Part shown: piece by piece, positions 48,205 through 56,619 of the stretch
Layout of the letters: each line of letters begins with the position of its first letter
Position numbering within the stretch: the stretch's first letter is position 1
Source: Streptomyces sp. CB01580
GTDB taxonomy: Bacteria; Actinomycetota; Actinomycetes; Streptomycetales; Streptomycetaceae
NCBI RefSeq assembly: GCF_001905795.1
Contig: NZ_LIXJ01000001.1
Location: 186,001 to 250,000, forward strand
Direction of reading: 5' to 3'
DNA: 64,000 nucleotides
Made by a program: the position numbers and the translations under genes
The notes under the pieces: generated by a model
Told to the model about the DNA's origin: nothing
The model's database searches: none
Seen by the model: only the letters and a program-made list of their open reading frames with translations

Positions 48205-49273
48205 CGGAGCCTCCAGACGGGATGACGAGCCGTACGTGGTCGGGAACGGCGGGCGGAGCCGCGCCGGGCGGGAACTCCAGCACCAGGGGCTCACCCTCCG
48301 CGGCCGGGCCGGAGCCCGCCTGCGGCCGGAACCCCGCGAAGCGCAGGTTGACGAGCATCGCCCGGTTCACGGCCGTGGGGACGAACTCGGCCTCGGGCCG
48401 CCGTCCTTCGTCCAGGGCCCCGCGCACCACATGGCCGATCAGGGCCGGGCCGATGCCCCGGGACATCACCCGGCAGGAGAGCAGCAGCAGGCGCAGCACG
48501 GTCCGGTCTCCCACCTGTTCGGTGACCACCAGGCCGACGGTGCCGTAGGAGCCGTAGACGTCCTGGAGCTGCGCCACCATGACCCGGTGGTCCGGTGAGC
48601 GGCTGAGCTGCCGCAGCTCCGCCAGGTCGTAGGTGCGGCCCGTGGTGTTGAGCTGGTGGGTGCGGACCGTCAGTTCGTGCGCCCGGGCGAAGTCCCCCTC
48701 GGTGGCCTCCCGCACGGTCAGTTCCAGAGCGAGGGAGGCGAGGAAGTCCCCCGGCGCCCCCTCGTACGTCTCCTGGGCCCGGCGGCGGCTGCTCTCCGCG
48801 CGGTACATCTCCCGACGCCTGCGGGACTCCTCCGTGAGGTGCCCGGGGCGGAACTCCGGCAGTTCGGGGAGGGCCGGGATCCGCTCCGGTTCGTAGCAGC
48901 GCACGCGGGGGTGGGCGGAGGCGACCTCGGCGCGCTCCACGGGGTCGTTGTCGACGAAGGCGAGGCTGTCGATGCCGATGCCGAGCACCTCGCTGATCCG
49001 GTGCACCGAGGCGGACTTGGCGCCCCAGCCGATCTCCACCGCCGTGAACAGCTCCGCCAGCCCGAGGCGCGCCAGGTGGGCGGTGGCGGTGGCGTGATCG
49101 CCCCGGCTCGCCACCGCGTGCAGCACACCCCGCTCGTCGAGGGTGCGCAAGGTGCTCAGGGTGGCCTCGGCGGGCCGGGGGTCGTCCCCCTCCAGCAGGG
49201 TGCCGGTCCACAGGGTGTCGTCCAGGTCCCACACCAGGCACTTGACCGTGGCCCCGTGGGTGTCCGCCGTCAT
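48197..49273 (-). CDS. FkbH-like HAD-IIIC protein, glyceryl-ACP formation
   Basis: A 358-aa protein. The N-terminal HAD phosphatase-like domain has Asp16-Leu-Asp18-Asp-Thr20 in LVWDLDDTLWTG, then ASRGDHATA and FVDNDPVERAEV. A C-terminal GNAT-like domain follows (LTVREATEGDFARAHELTVRTHQLNTTG). FkbH proteins dephosphorylate 1,3-bisphosphoglycerate and load the glyceryl unit onto an ACP, the first step to hydroxymalonyl- or methoxymalonyl-ACP and to tetronate C3 units. ATG 49273 overlaps the preceding stop (ATGA). The length is typical. Confidence 0.93.
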   Translation of the reverse strand: MTADTHGATVKCLVWDLDDTLWTGTLLEGDDPRPAEATLSTLRTLDERGVLHAVASRGDHATATAHLARLGLAELFTAVEIGWGAKSASVHRISEVLGIGIDSLAFVDNDPVERAEVASAHPRVRCYEPERIPALPELPEFRPGHLTEESRRRREMYRAESSRRRAQETYEGAPGDFLASLALELTVREATEGDFARAHELTVRTHQLNTTGRTYDLAELRQLSRSPDHRVMVAQLQDVYGSYGTVGLVVTEQVGDRTVLRLLLLSCRVMSRGIGPALIGHVVRGALDEGRRPEAEFVPTAVNRAMLVNLRFAGFRPQAGSGPAAEGEPLVLEFPPGAAPPAVPDHVRLVIPSGGSDE

Positions 49274-50436
49274 GGCCTCGCTCCGTTCGTGCGGGGCGCC
49301 GCGGGGACGCCGAGGTCCCTCAGCAGCCGGTCGGCGATGTGCATCTCGGCCACGTGCTGTGCTCCTTCGATGATCTCCATCACCTTGGCGTCGCGGAACA
49401 GTCTCCCGACCCTGCTGTCCGGGGCGCACCCGGCGGAACCGAGGATCTGCACGGCGTCGCGGGTGACCGTCGCGGCCGCGTCGGCGGCGGCGTACTTGGC
49501 GAGGATGGTCTCGTGCACGGCACGGCTCGGCTCGCCCGTCCGGGCCCGCGCCGCCCGCAGGCACAGCTCGCGCGCACCGGCGGCGGCGACCGCCGAGCGG
49601 GCCAGGCAGGAGCGCACCAGTTGGTGGTCGGCGAGGGGCGTTCCCCCTTGTACGCGGGTGCCGGCGTGGGCGACCGCGTCCCGCAGACCGGCCTCCGCCA
49701 TTCCGACGCAGCCCCAGGCGACCGTGTGGCGCCCGTGGTCCAGGACGGTGGCGGCGACGTGGGACAGCCCCAGACCGACCGGGGCGACGAGGTGGTCGCG
49801 GGGTACGCGCACCGCGTCGAAGGCCAGGTGCGCGATCCGCGCGGCCCGCATACCGAGCTGTCCGGTGACGGGCTCCCTGGTCACTCCCGGCAGGTCGCCC
49901 TCCACCAGCACCGCTGCCAGGCCCCCCGGAGCCCGGCCCAGCACCAGGAAGACGTCGGCGAACTGCCCGCAGGTCACCCACCTCTTGCGGCCACTCACCA
50001 CGAGGTGGTCGCCGTCCTCCTCGACCGTGGTGCCCAGGTGTGCCAGGGCGCTGCCCGCCTCCTGCTCCGTGGCCGCGAACCCGGCGACCACTTCCCCGGA
50101 GGCCAGTGCGGGAAGCCAGTTCTTCCGCTGCTGGGCGGTGCCCCAGCGGCGAAGCCCCGCGGCGACCATGCCCTGCACGGTGACCAGTCCCCGGACCGAG
50201 CTGCACACGCCGCCCAACCGGGCGCAGATCTCCCCCACTTGACGCGGGTCCGCACCGGCACCGCCGTACTCCACCGGTACGTCCGGAGCGAGCAGCCCGG
50301 ACCGGGCCAGGTCGCGCGCCACCTCGGCCGGCAGCCCTTCGGACCGGTCCCACTCCGCCGCCGGAAGCGCCCAGCGCCCGGCCAGCTCCTCGGCCTCCCT
50401 CTCCAGGGCCGTCGCGGTCTCAGGCGAAGGAGTCAT
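49270..50436 (-). CDS. Acyl-CoA dehydrogenase family protein (FkbI-like)
   Basis: A 388-aa FAD enzyme with GFAATEQEAGSALAHLGTTVEEDGDHLVVSGRKRWVT, the C-terminal helical bundle (GTRVQGGTPLADHQLVRSCLARS) and the catalytic-Glu region KVMEIIEGAQHVAEM, where EGA replaces the usual EGT. FkbI-type enzymes oxidise the carrier-bound C3 unit during hydroxymalonyl-ACP formation. ATG 50436 lies inside the end of the ACP gene (17-bp overlap). Its partners (FkbH, ACP, HBDH) are all adjacent; the O-methyltransferase FkbG is not. Confidence 0.9.
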   Translation of the reverse strand: MTPSPETATALEREAEELAGRWALPAAEWDRSEGLPAEVARDLARSGLLAPDVPVEYGGAGADPRQVGEICARLGGVCSSVRGLVTVQGMVAAGLRRWGTAQQRKNWLPALASGEVVAGFAATEQEAGSALAHLGTTVEEDGDHLVVSGRKRWVTCGQFADVFLVLGRAPGGLAAVLVEGDLPGVTREPVTGQLGMRAARIAHLAFDAVRVPRDHLVAPVGLGLSHVAATVLDHGRHTVAWGCVGMAEAGLRDAVAHAGTRVQGGTPLADHQLVRSCLARSAVAAAGARELCLRAARARTGEPSRAVHETILAKYAAADAAATVTRDAVQILGSAGCAPDSRVGRLFRDAKVMEIIEGAQHVAEMHIADRLLRDLGVPAAPRTNGARP

Positions 50437-50689
50437 CGCCGGGCACCAGCTCGAAGTGGCCCTTCTTGGCCCGTACGAACCGGGCGATCCGCGCCGCGGT
50501 GCGGAAGCTGTCGAGGTCCAGGTCCTCCACCTCGACGGTGACCGCGAAACGCTCCTCGACGAAGGTGACGAGTTCGAGCGCGAACAGTGAGTCCGCCAGT
50601 CCGAGGGCGAAGTAGTCGTCGTCCGGCTCGACAGGCCGCCGCAGGGCCTGGGTGAGGAACTCGGTGACCTGGTCGGTGATCTCGTTCAC
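50420..50689 (-). CDS. Discrete acyl carrier protein (FkbJ-like)
   Basis: An 89-aa carrier. The phosphopantetheine Ser lies in YFALGLADSLFALELVTFVEE. It is acidic throughout, with a VEDLDLDSF segment. GTG 50689 forms a GTGA overlap with the KASIII-like gene. It should carry the glyceryl unit loaded by the FkbH-like protein and present the oxidised product to the KS. Confidence 0.92.
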   Translation of the reverse strand: MNEITDQVTEFLTQALRRPVEPDDDYFALGLADSLFALELVTFVEERFAVTVEVEDLDLDSFRTAARIARFVRAKKGHFELVPGDDSFA

Positions 50690-51705
50690 GCCGTGGACTC
50701 CTGGGGGCCTATCTGGACCAGTAGCAGGCTCCAGGCCGCCACCGGACTGACGTTGATCAGCACGGCGTGGTCGCCGTCGGAGAGCCGGCCGTCCTCCAGG
50801 GCCGACCAGAGGTTGAGGAAGACGTCGTTGGGGCCGAGGTGACCGTGGGTGCGCAGGTTCTCCCGGCAGGAGGGGAGAAGTGCGAGGTCGAGGGATTCCT
50901 CGGTGAAGGTGTGCCCGCCGACGGACAGGTTCTGGCTCACGAATCCGCGTATGTCCGCGCGGGTGAGCCCGTTGCGCCGCAGCAGCCGGTCCAGCAGGGA
51001 TCTGAGTCTGTTGCGGGTCTCGACGGCGAGCCGGAAGGAGTAGGTGCGCCGGTCCGTGCACTCCTCGCGCCACTGCGACGGGTGCCGGTCCCGGTGGTCG
51101 ACGTGGAAGAGGTCCCAGTACCGTCCGTCGGTCTCCTGCACCTGGTCGCGGAGCCGGATCCGCCCCTCGCGGCCCAGCAGCAGGGCCTGCCCGCCGTCGC
51201 CGTTGACGGTGACCGGGTGCCGGTAGCGATGCTCGGAGACGGGCTTGCTGCCGTGGGCGACCAGCACCGGTCCCATCTGCGGATCGGCGGCCAGCAGCCC
51301 CCGGGCGGTGAGCAGGGCCGGGGTCACCGAGACGCAGCCCAGTCCGCCCACGGTGAAGGTGAGCGCGCCGGTGGCGCCCAGCAGCTCCTGGAGACGGGTG
51401 GCCTCGGAACTGAGCAGCGTCCCCGGCGCACGCTGCTCGACCACCAGCAGCGCGCCCAGGTCGGCGGCCGCGACCCCGGTGTCCTCCAGTGCCCGGCGCG
51501 CGGCCCGTTCGGCCAGGGTGGTCGCGTCGGCTTCGTCCACCCCGACGGTGTCGATGCCCAACTGCGTACAGGCCGCCCGTTGTTCGGGGGGCAGTGCGGA
51601 GAGCATGGGCAGCTCTGCCACTTTCAGCGAGACCGGGGGAAGGTAGGAGGCCACCGTCCTGACCGCGAGCGGCGCGAACGGCGCCCGTGCGCCGGAATGG
51701 GTCAC
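50686..51705 (-). CDS. KASIII (FabH)-like acyltransferase/condensing enzyme
   Basis: A 339-aa thiolase-fold protein. The candidate nucleophile Cys is in TVGGLGCVSVTPALL. The FabH His motif PHQAN is here FVSQNLSVGG, with Ser in the His position by my alignment, and the Asn region is NDVFLNLWSALEDG. Such KASIII-like enzymes next to FkbH and ACP are known in tetronate biosynthesis (C3-unit attachment) and as acyltransferases that move acyl groups between carriers. Here it could replace the missing AT. GTG 51705 has GGAGGGAG just upstream. It is the first gene of the 25-kb leftward operon. Confidence 0.85.
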   Translation of the reverse strand: MTHSGARAPFAPLAVRTVASYLPPVSLKVAELPMLSALPPEQRAACTQLGIDTVGVDEADATTLAERAARRALEDTGVAAADLGALLVVEQRAPGTLLSSEATRLQELLGATGALTFTVGGLGCVSVTPALLTARGLLAADPQMGPVLVAHGSKPVSEHRYRHPVTVNGDGGQALLLGREGRIRLRDQVQETDGRYWDLFHVDHRDRHPSQWREECTDRRTYSFRLAVETRNRLRSLLDRLLRRNGLTRADIRGFVSQNLSVGGHTFTEESLDLALLPSCRENLRTHGHLGPNDVFLNLWSALEDGRLSDGDHAVLINVSPVAAWSLLLVQIGPQESTA

Positions 51706-52097
51706 TGGCTCTCCCTCCGTGAGGTGGCTGGCTTCCGCCCCCAATTCCAGCCACGCCACCACACCCCTTCAAGGAGTTTTGGGCATGGTCGAACCGCGGC
51801 GGCGCGAGGAGGGGGTGCCGCGCCGGGCACGTCGGCGACCGCCGCGGACGCGTGTACCGGTCGCCCCTCCCCCCTCGCGCGGATGGCATCCCCCTGGGGG
51901 GACGAGGCAGCGATCCGACAGCGGAACGCCTGCGCCACCTGCGAGGCGACGCCCGAGAACGGAGACTTCGCCGAACCACCTTCGTGTGGAGCGCTTCCCA
52001 CACATGTCTCGCATGCGCAGAGGGTCACCCCCGCGGGGGTGTCGTCCTTCCCTCGGCGAAGCGGCCCGGTGGGTGAGACATGCGGTTGAGCTCGGCT
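51706..52097. promoter_or_regulatory. Promoter region of the leftward operon
   Basis: A 392-bp gap upstream of the KASIII gene. It contains a perfect 16-bp palindrome, CACCCCCGCGGGGGTG (52026-52041), and a CCCCCTGGGGGG dyad near 51890. An AAGGAG-ATG on the plus strand near 51785 opens only low-complexity sequence. I see no pathway-specific regulator gene here. Confidence 0.45.
52026..52041. promoter_or_regulatory. Perfect 16-bp GC palindrome
   Basis: CACCCCCGCGGGGGTG lies 57 bp beyond the NmrA-like gene and about 320 bp upstream of the KASIII gene. It may be a terminator stem for the former or an operator for the latter. Confidence 0.45.
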
Positions 52098-53027
52098 TCA
52101 GGAGCTGAACAAGCTGGGATTCTCACGGACGTATTCGGCCACCCCTGTAGGAGGTCGCCTGGTGACCTGCTCGACCCCTTCTGCCTTCCGGTCGTATCGA
52201 TTCTCCGCATGAAGGCGAGCCATGGTGGTGATGTGCTGGAAGGCATGCTCGGGCAACCCCAGCGGTCCGAGATCGTCGTCGATCCATTCCTGCAGGGGAA
52301 TGTCGGCGTACTCGACCGGTCGTCCCAGAACTGTCGAGACCTCCGCCGCCATGGCGGCGATGTCCTCCGAGCGCGGGCCGGTCAGCTCGTAGATCCTGCC
52401 GATGTGCGGGGCCGGGTCGGCCAGGATCTCCTCCACGACCGCGGCGACATCACTGGCTGCCACAGGGGAGGTTTTCGCCCGGCCGAAGGGCAGTCTGATG
52501 GTTCCGTACCTCGCGATCGAGGAGAAGCCGGCACGGAACAGAGGGTTTTCCAAGAACACGGTGGGTCTGAGCTGGACAACCGGCAGGCCCGACCAGTCGA
52601 GAACCTGCTCCACCAGCCACTGCTGCCGCTGCTGCACGGACTCGGAGCTGCTGGTGAGATCCATCTCGGAGACAGTCAACTGCGACATGTTCACGAATGC
52701 TTCCAGGCCCCCGTGCGCACGCGCGACGGCCGTCGCCGTCAAGGCAGCCTGCAGATACTGCGCCGACACACTCATACCGAAGTACATGCGTGCACAGCCG
52801 GCCAGGGCATCGGCTACGTCGCCCGCGCGTGTCAGGTCTCCCACGACGACCTCGGCGCCGGTCGCACGCAGCGCCTGCGCCCGCTCGTCGTCGCGACGCA
52901 CCATGGCCCGGACGGGCAGGTCACGTCGTCGAAGTCCCTCGACCACGGATCGTCCGACCGCGCCGACACTGCCCGCCGCGCCCGTCACCAGAATCGGCGG
53001 CACGCCGGCTTCTCGGGTGCGATTCAT
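52098..53027 (-). CDS. NmrA-like NAD(P)-binding protein
   Basis: A 309-aa Rossmann-fold protein with ILVTGAAGSVGAVGRSVVEGL at the N-terminus, MVRRDDERAQALRATGAEVVVGDL (NADP-type Arg) and FVNMSQLTVSEMD. Downstream QLRPTVFLENPLF and TGPRSEDIAAMAAEVSTVLGRPVEYADIPLQEW are typical of NmrA/HSCARG and atypical extended SDRs, which act as redox sensors or quinone reductases. ATG 53027 was chosen because the nucleotide motif follows at once. The gene stands alone; its tie to the NRPS operon downstream is not evident. Confidence 0.85.
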   Translation of the reverse strand: MNRTREAGVPPILVTGAAGSVGAVGRSVVEGLRRRDLPVRAMVRRDDERAQALRATGAEVVVGDLTRAGDVADALAGCARMYFGMSVSAQYLQAALTATAVARAHGGLEAFVNMSQLTVSEMDLTSSSESVQQRQQWLVEQVLDWSGLPVVQLRPTVFLENPLFRAGFSSIARYGTIRLPFGRAKTSPVAASDVAAVVEEILADPAPHIGRIYELTGPRSEDIAAMAAEVSTVLGRPVEYADIPLQEWIDDDLGPLGLPEHAFQHITTMARLHAENRYDRKAEGVEQVTRRPPTGVAEYVRENPSLFSS

Positions 53028-53348
53028 AGCCGCAGCCTGCGATGCGCACGACCACGGCGCAACCGGAGCCCGGCGGGCCTGCCGTCCGCGTCCGAAACGT
53101 CCCGCTCGGCGAGCCGCAGCACAACATGGCGGCGCTGGAACGCGCGGCGACCGAACGGACAGCGGCCATCCGTACGCCCCTGATGGCCGCACGCACACCG
53201 CGCCCGGTCCGGTCGATTCGGCGTCTGCCGCCAAGACCACGGCTGTCCGGAACACCCCGGAACTCATGGCGCCGAAGCCTGCCGGCGCCGCCGCGCGCCG
53301 CCATGGACCCCGCCCCGGCCACAGAGCCCGTCGGCAGCGGAACCGGGC
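53028..53348. other. Intergenic region with no recognisable feature
   Basis: 321 bp between the NmrA-like gene and the next SDR. Frames on both strands are shadow-like and lack ribosome binding sites. It should contain the promoter of the NmrA-like gene. Confidence 0.4.
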
Positions 53349-54188
53349 TCACCCGCCCGTGGCGAAGCCGGGAAAGAGTGTCATGCCGCCGTCGACGTAG
53401 AGCGTCGCACCCACGACGTAGTCGAAGAGGTCGGAGGCCAGCGCCGCCACGGCCGTGGCAATGTCCTCCGGATCGCCGACGCGGTCGTAGGGGATGAAAC
53501 GAAGCAGGTCGGCTTCGGCCTCGGGAGAATCCCAGGCGCTGCGATTGATCGGGGTGCGGATCGCCCCGGGGGCTACGGCGTTGACCCTGATCTTGTGGGG
53601 TGCGAGTTCCTGAGCCAGGGTTTCCATCATCAGCATGACACCGCCCTTGGACGCCGCGTAGTTGACGTGTCCGGCCCAGGGAATCATCTGGTGGACCGAG
53701 CTCATGCAGATGATCTTCCCTGCGGACTTGGACACCTCTGGTACGACGCCACGGCGCAGGAACTCCTTTGCCGCCTCGCGGGCGCACAGGAACTGGCCGG
53801 TCAGGTTGACGTCGAGGACCTTCTGCCACTGCGACATGGTCATGTCGATCGCGGCGGCATCGCGTTGCAGGCCGGCATTGGCCACGAGGATGTCGATCGT
53901 GCCGAGTCGATCGACCATCCTGGAGACCATCTCGACCACTTGGTCCTCTTGGGAGACGTCCGCCTCGTGCGCGTAGGACCGCACACCGAGGTCCTCGATC
54001 TGCCGCACCACGTCCTGGGCCGCTTCGGCACCGGAGACATAGTTGACCACGACATCGGCACCCATTCTCCCCAGGCCGATGGCGGTGGCCCTGCCGATGC
54101 CGGAGTTCGCCCCGGTGACCAGCGCCTTCTGTCCCTTGAGCAGCGTATGCGTGCTGCTCCGGCCCCCTTCACCGACACTGCTGCCCAC
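53349..54188 (-). CDS. SDR oxidoreductase, glucose 1-dehydrogenase-like
   Basis: A 279-aa classical short-chain dehydrogenase. It has the cofactor motif TGANSGIGRATAIGLG, NAGLQRDAA, the catalytic Ser in ICMSSVHQMIPW and the Tyr-Lys pair in VNYAASKGG, then a C-terminal YVVGATLYVDGGMTLFPGF. Sequence style resembles bacterial glucose 1-dehydrogenases, though the substrate cannot be fixed. GTG 54188 is preferred because GGGAG lies 7-8 nt before it; an in-frame ATG at 54284 would add 32 residues of unrelated sequence. It is upstream of no close partner; the GH15 gene behind it is 191 bp away. Confidence 0.9.
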   Translation of the reverse strand: MGSSVGEGGRSSTHTLLKGQKALVTGANSGIGRATAIGLGRMGADVVVNYVSGAEAAQDVVRQIEDLGVRSYAHEADVSQEDQVVEMVSRMVDRLGTIDILVANAGLQRDAAAIDMTMSQWQKVLDVNLTGQFLCAREAAKEFLRRGVVPEVSKSAGKIICMSSVHQMIPWAGHVNYAASKGGVMLMMETLAQELAPHKIRVNAVAPGAIRTPINRSAWDSPEAEADLLRFIPYDRVGDPEDIATAVAALASDLFDYVVGATLYVDGGMTLFPGFATGG

Positions 54189-54379
54189 CGGCTTCTCCCT
54201 CTCCGTACTGATCTCACGGAACGGAAGCACCGGCATCAGGATCGGGACGGGAGACGGCGCCCGCACCTGGCCCGTCTGCAGCACAATTGTCAGGCCAACG
54301 GCTCAGCCCTTCCCGCCGCCTGCACGTCATCGTCAACGGCTTCGGGGACCGGGCCGAACGCGAGGACGGGCCCGGTGGC

Positions 54380-56227
54380 TCACCGTTCTTCCCAGGGGGC
54401 GTCCAAGGCTTCGGTGCGCTGCCGGTCGAGGGCATCGTCCAGCGTAGTGGCGGCCATGATCAACGACAGATGGGTGAACGCCTGCGGGAAATTGCCCAGT
54501 TGCTCACCGCTGGGGCCTATCTCCTCGGCGAACAGACCGACGTGGTTGGCGTAGGTCTGCATCTTCTCGAAGGCGTAACGCGCCGGACGCAAGCGCCCGG
54601 CGCGGGCGAGGGCGTCCACGTAGAGGAAGGTGCACAGGCTGAAGGTGCCTTCGGAGCCACGCAGTCCGTCGGGGGACGCCTTGGGGTCGTAGCGGTGGAC
54701 AAGGCTGTCCGACACGAGGGTGCGTTCCATGGCGTCGAGCGTGGACAGCCAGCTCTCCGTCTTCGGAGTCAGGAAGCCGACCCGGGGGATGAGCAGCAGC
54801 GCGGCATCGAGGACTTCGCCTCCGTAGTGCTGCACGAGAGCCTGCTCCTTCTCGTTCCAGCCGTGTTCCATCACCTGTTCGAGAATGGCATCACGAGAGG
54901 CGGTCCATCGCGCCGTGTCGGCAGGACGGCTGTACTCGGCCGCCAGGCGCAGCCCCCGGTCGAAGGCCACCCAGGACATCACTCGGCTGAAGGTGAAGTC
55001 CTTGCGCCCGCCTCGGGTCTCCCACACGCCCTCGTCGGGCCGGTCCCAGGAGTCGGCAAGCCAGTCCAGTGTCCGGGCGACGTTCTTCCAGCCGTGATAG
55101 CCGGTCCGCATGGTGATCTCGCCGCCCTCGGCCAAGGCGTAGAGTGCCTCGCCGTAAATATCCAGCTGCAACTGATCGGCGGCGCCGTTCCCGGCTCTCA
55201 CCGGATACGAGCCGCGATAGCCCTCGAAGTGCGTGAGCTCCTCCTCCGGCAGCCGAGGATCTCCGTCGATGCGGTACATGATCTGCAGCGGTTCGCCTCC
55301 GGCGCCCTCACGAGCGCGGAAGCGGTCTCCCAGCCAACGGGTGAAGTGCGCCGCTTCTTCGACGTACCCGAGGTCGAGCAGGGCCCGCACCGACAAGGAG
55401 CCGTCGCGGATCCAGGTGTACCGGTAGTCCCAGTTGCGTTCCCCGCCGATCTGCTCGGGCAGACCCATGGTGGCTGCGGCGATCGGAGCGCCCGTCGGAG
55501 CATAGGTGAGCAGTTTGAGAGTGATGGCCGATCGGTTCACGACACCCGGCCAGCGCCCGCGGTACCGGGAGGCGCGGACCCAGCGCTGCCAGAATTCCAC
55601 CACGTCCCAGAACTGCCTGATCACGCCGTCCGGTGTCGGAGGAACCGGAGGCCGGCTGTCCACGGTGTCGACGGTGAACACCGCGGCGGCCACCTCCCCC
55701 GCGTTCAAGGTGACGACGCCCCGCACGTCCTTGCCGTCCGGCTGCAGGGGGAATGTGCTCTGCGCGTACGCGGTGACACCCGGGGCCCGAAAGGTGGCGG
55801 TGCCGTCGCGGAGGTCCAGCTCGTGGTCGGCCCGGCCGTAGTCGAACCGCGGTCGGCACTCCAACACGAAGCGCATGCTGCCACGTACTGCCCGCACTCC
55901 GCGGATCAGCGTATGCCGGTCGGTGGCCCTGCCGGTTCGGCCCGGCAGCATGCAGTCGAATATCTCCCCGACCCCGTCGGGCGACAGGAAACGCGTCACC
56001 AGGACCGCGGTGTCGGGATAGTAGAGCTGCTTGCACGTGGCGTTCCTGGCCTCCGGAGCGAACAGGAAATGGCCGCCGCGATCATGATCGAGCAGGGCGG
56101 CGAAGATGCTGGGCGAGTCGAACCGGGGGGCCGCGAACCAGTCGACGACCCCCTGCGAAGAAACCAGGGCAGCGCTCTCAAGGTCGCCGACGATGCCGTG
56201 GTCGGCGATGGGCGGGTAACGATCCAT
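54380..56227 (-). CDS. Glycoside hydrolase family 15 (glucoamylase/trehalase-type)
   Basis: A 615-aa cytoplasmic enzyme. It starts MDRYPPIADHGIVGDLESAALVSSQGVVDWFAAPRFDSPS, as in bacterial GH15 trehalases and glucoamylases. The (alpha/alpha)6 catalytic region contains GGERNWDYRYTWIRDGSLSVRALL with the catalytic-acid area, and VWETRGGRKDFTFSRVMSWVAFDRGLRLA. The end is ANHVGLFAEEIGPSGEQLGNFPQAFTHLSLI, which includes the second catalytic Glu. Likely substrate is trehalose or alpha-glucans. No signal peptide is present. ATG 56227 follows AAAGGGGACAGG. A short decayed homologue of its C-terminus lies at 57318-57464. Confidence 0.9.
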   Translation of the reverse strand: MDRYPPIADHGIVGDLESAALVSSQGVVDWFAAPRFDSPSIFAALLDHDRGGHFLFAPEARNATCKQLYYPDTAVLVTRFLSPDGVGEIFDCMLPGRTGRATDRHTLIRGVRAVRGSMRFVLECRPRFDYGRADHELDLRDGTATFRAPGVTAYAQSTFPLQPDGKDVRGVVTLNAGEVAAAVFTVDTVDSRPPVPPTPDGVIRQFWDVVEFWQRWVRASRYRGRWPGVVNRSAITLKLLTYAPTGAPIAAATMGLPEQIGGERNWDYRYTWIRDGSLSVRALLDLGYVEEAAHFTRWLGDRFRAREGAGGEPLQIMYRIDGDPRLPEEELTHFEGYRGSYPVRAGNGAADQLQLDIYGEALYALAEGGEITMRTGYHGWKNVARTLDWLADSWDRPDEGVWETRGGRKDFTFSRVMSWVAFDRGLRLAAEYSRPADTARWTASRDAILEQVMEHGWNEKEQALVQHYGGEVLDAALLLIPRVGFLTPKTESWLSTLDAMERTLVSDSLVHRYDPKASPDGLRGSEGTFSLCTFLYVDALARAGRLRPARYAFEKMQTYANHVGLFAEEIGPSGEQLGNFPQAFTHLSLIMAATTLDDALDRQRTEALDAPWEER

Positions 56228-56619
56228 CGTCCTGTCCCCTTTCCGGGGTCCCTTTTCCACTGTCGCCCTGGTCTGCCAGGGATGCCAGGGGTGGCACCGC
56301 ACGGACCGGGTACGCGAGCGGCGCTCAGGACGCGGGGTCGCCGATGCCCTGGCTCAAGAGGTCCGGGCCGCCGCGTCGCCACGGGATGCCCCTTTCCTCC
56401 GATCGGGGCGAGGACGCTCCGATCGGGGCGAGGACGCTCGGCCCGGCCTCCGGCCGAACGACGGCACTTCGAGGGCACGGCCTAACCCGATCGATGCCGA
56501 TATCGCGCGCGAAGGGCGACGCCGCGTGACGATGGCCGTGGTCCCTGGGTTCGGCGAGCGGCCCGCTGCCTCGGCCGCCCGATCCCCTACCCGATCCCCC
56601 TATCCGTGAGGAGGCCGCC
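56228..56619. other. Divergent intergenic region with a 20-bp tandem repeat
   Basis: 392 bp between the GH15 gene and the GAP-family gene. It contains two exact adjacent copies of CGATCGGGGCGAGGACGCTC (56400-56439). The repeat could be a duplicated binding site for the divergent promoters or a slippage product. Confidence 0.55.

Noticed and set aside
51785..52108. Plus-strand frame with AAGGAG before ATG upstream of the KASIII gene
   Set aside because: The encoded peptide is Arg/Pro-rich low-complexity sequence with no family likeness; the RBS match is probably chance.
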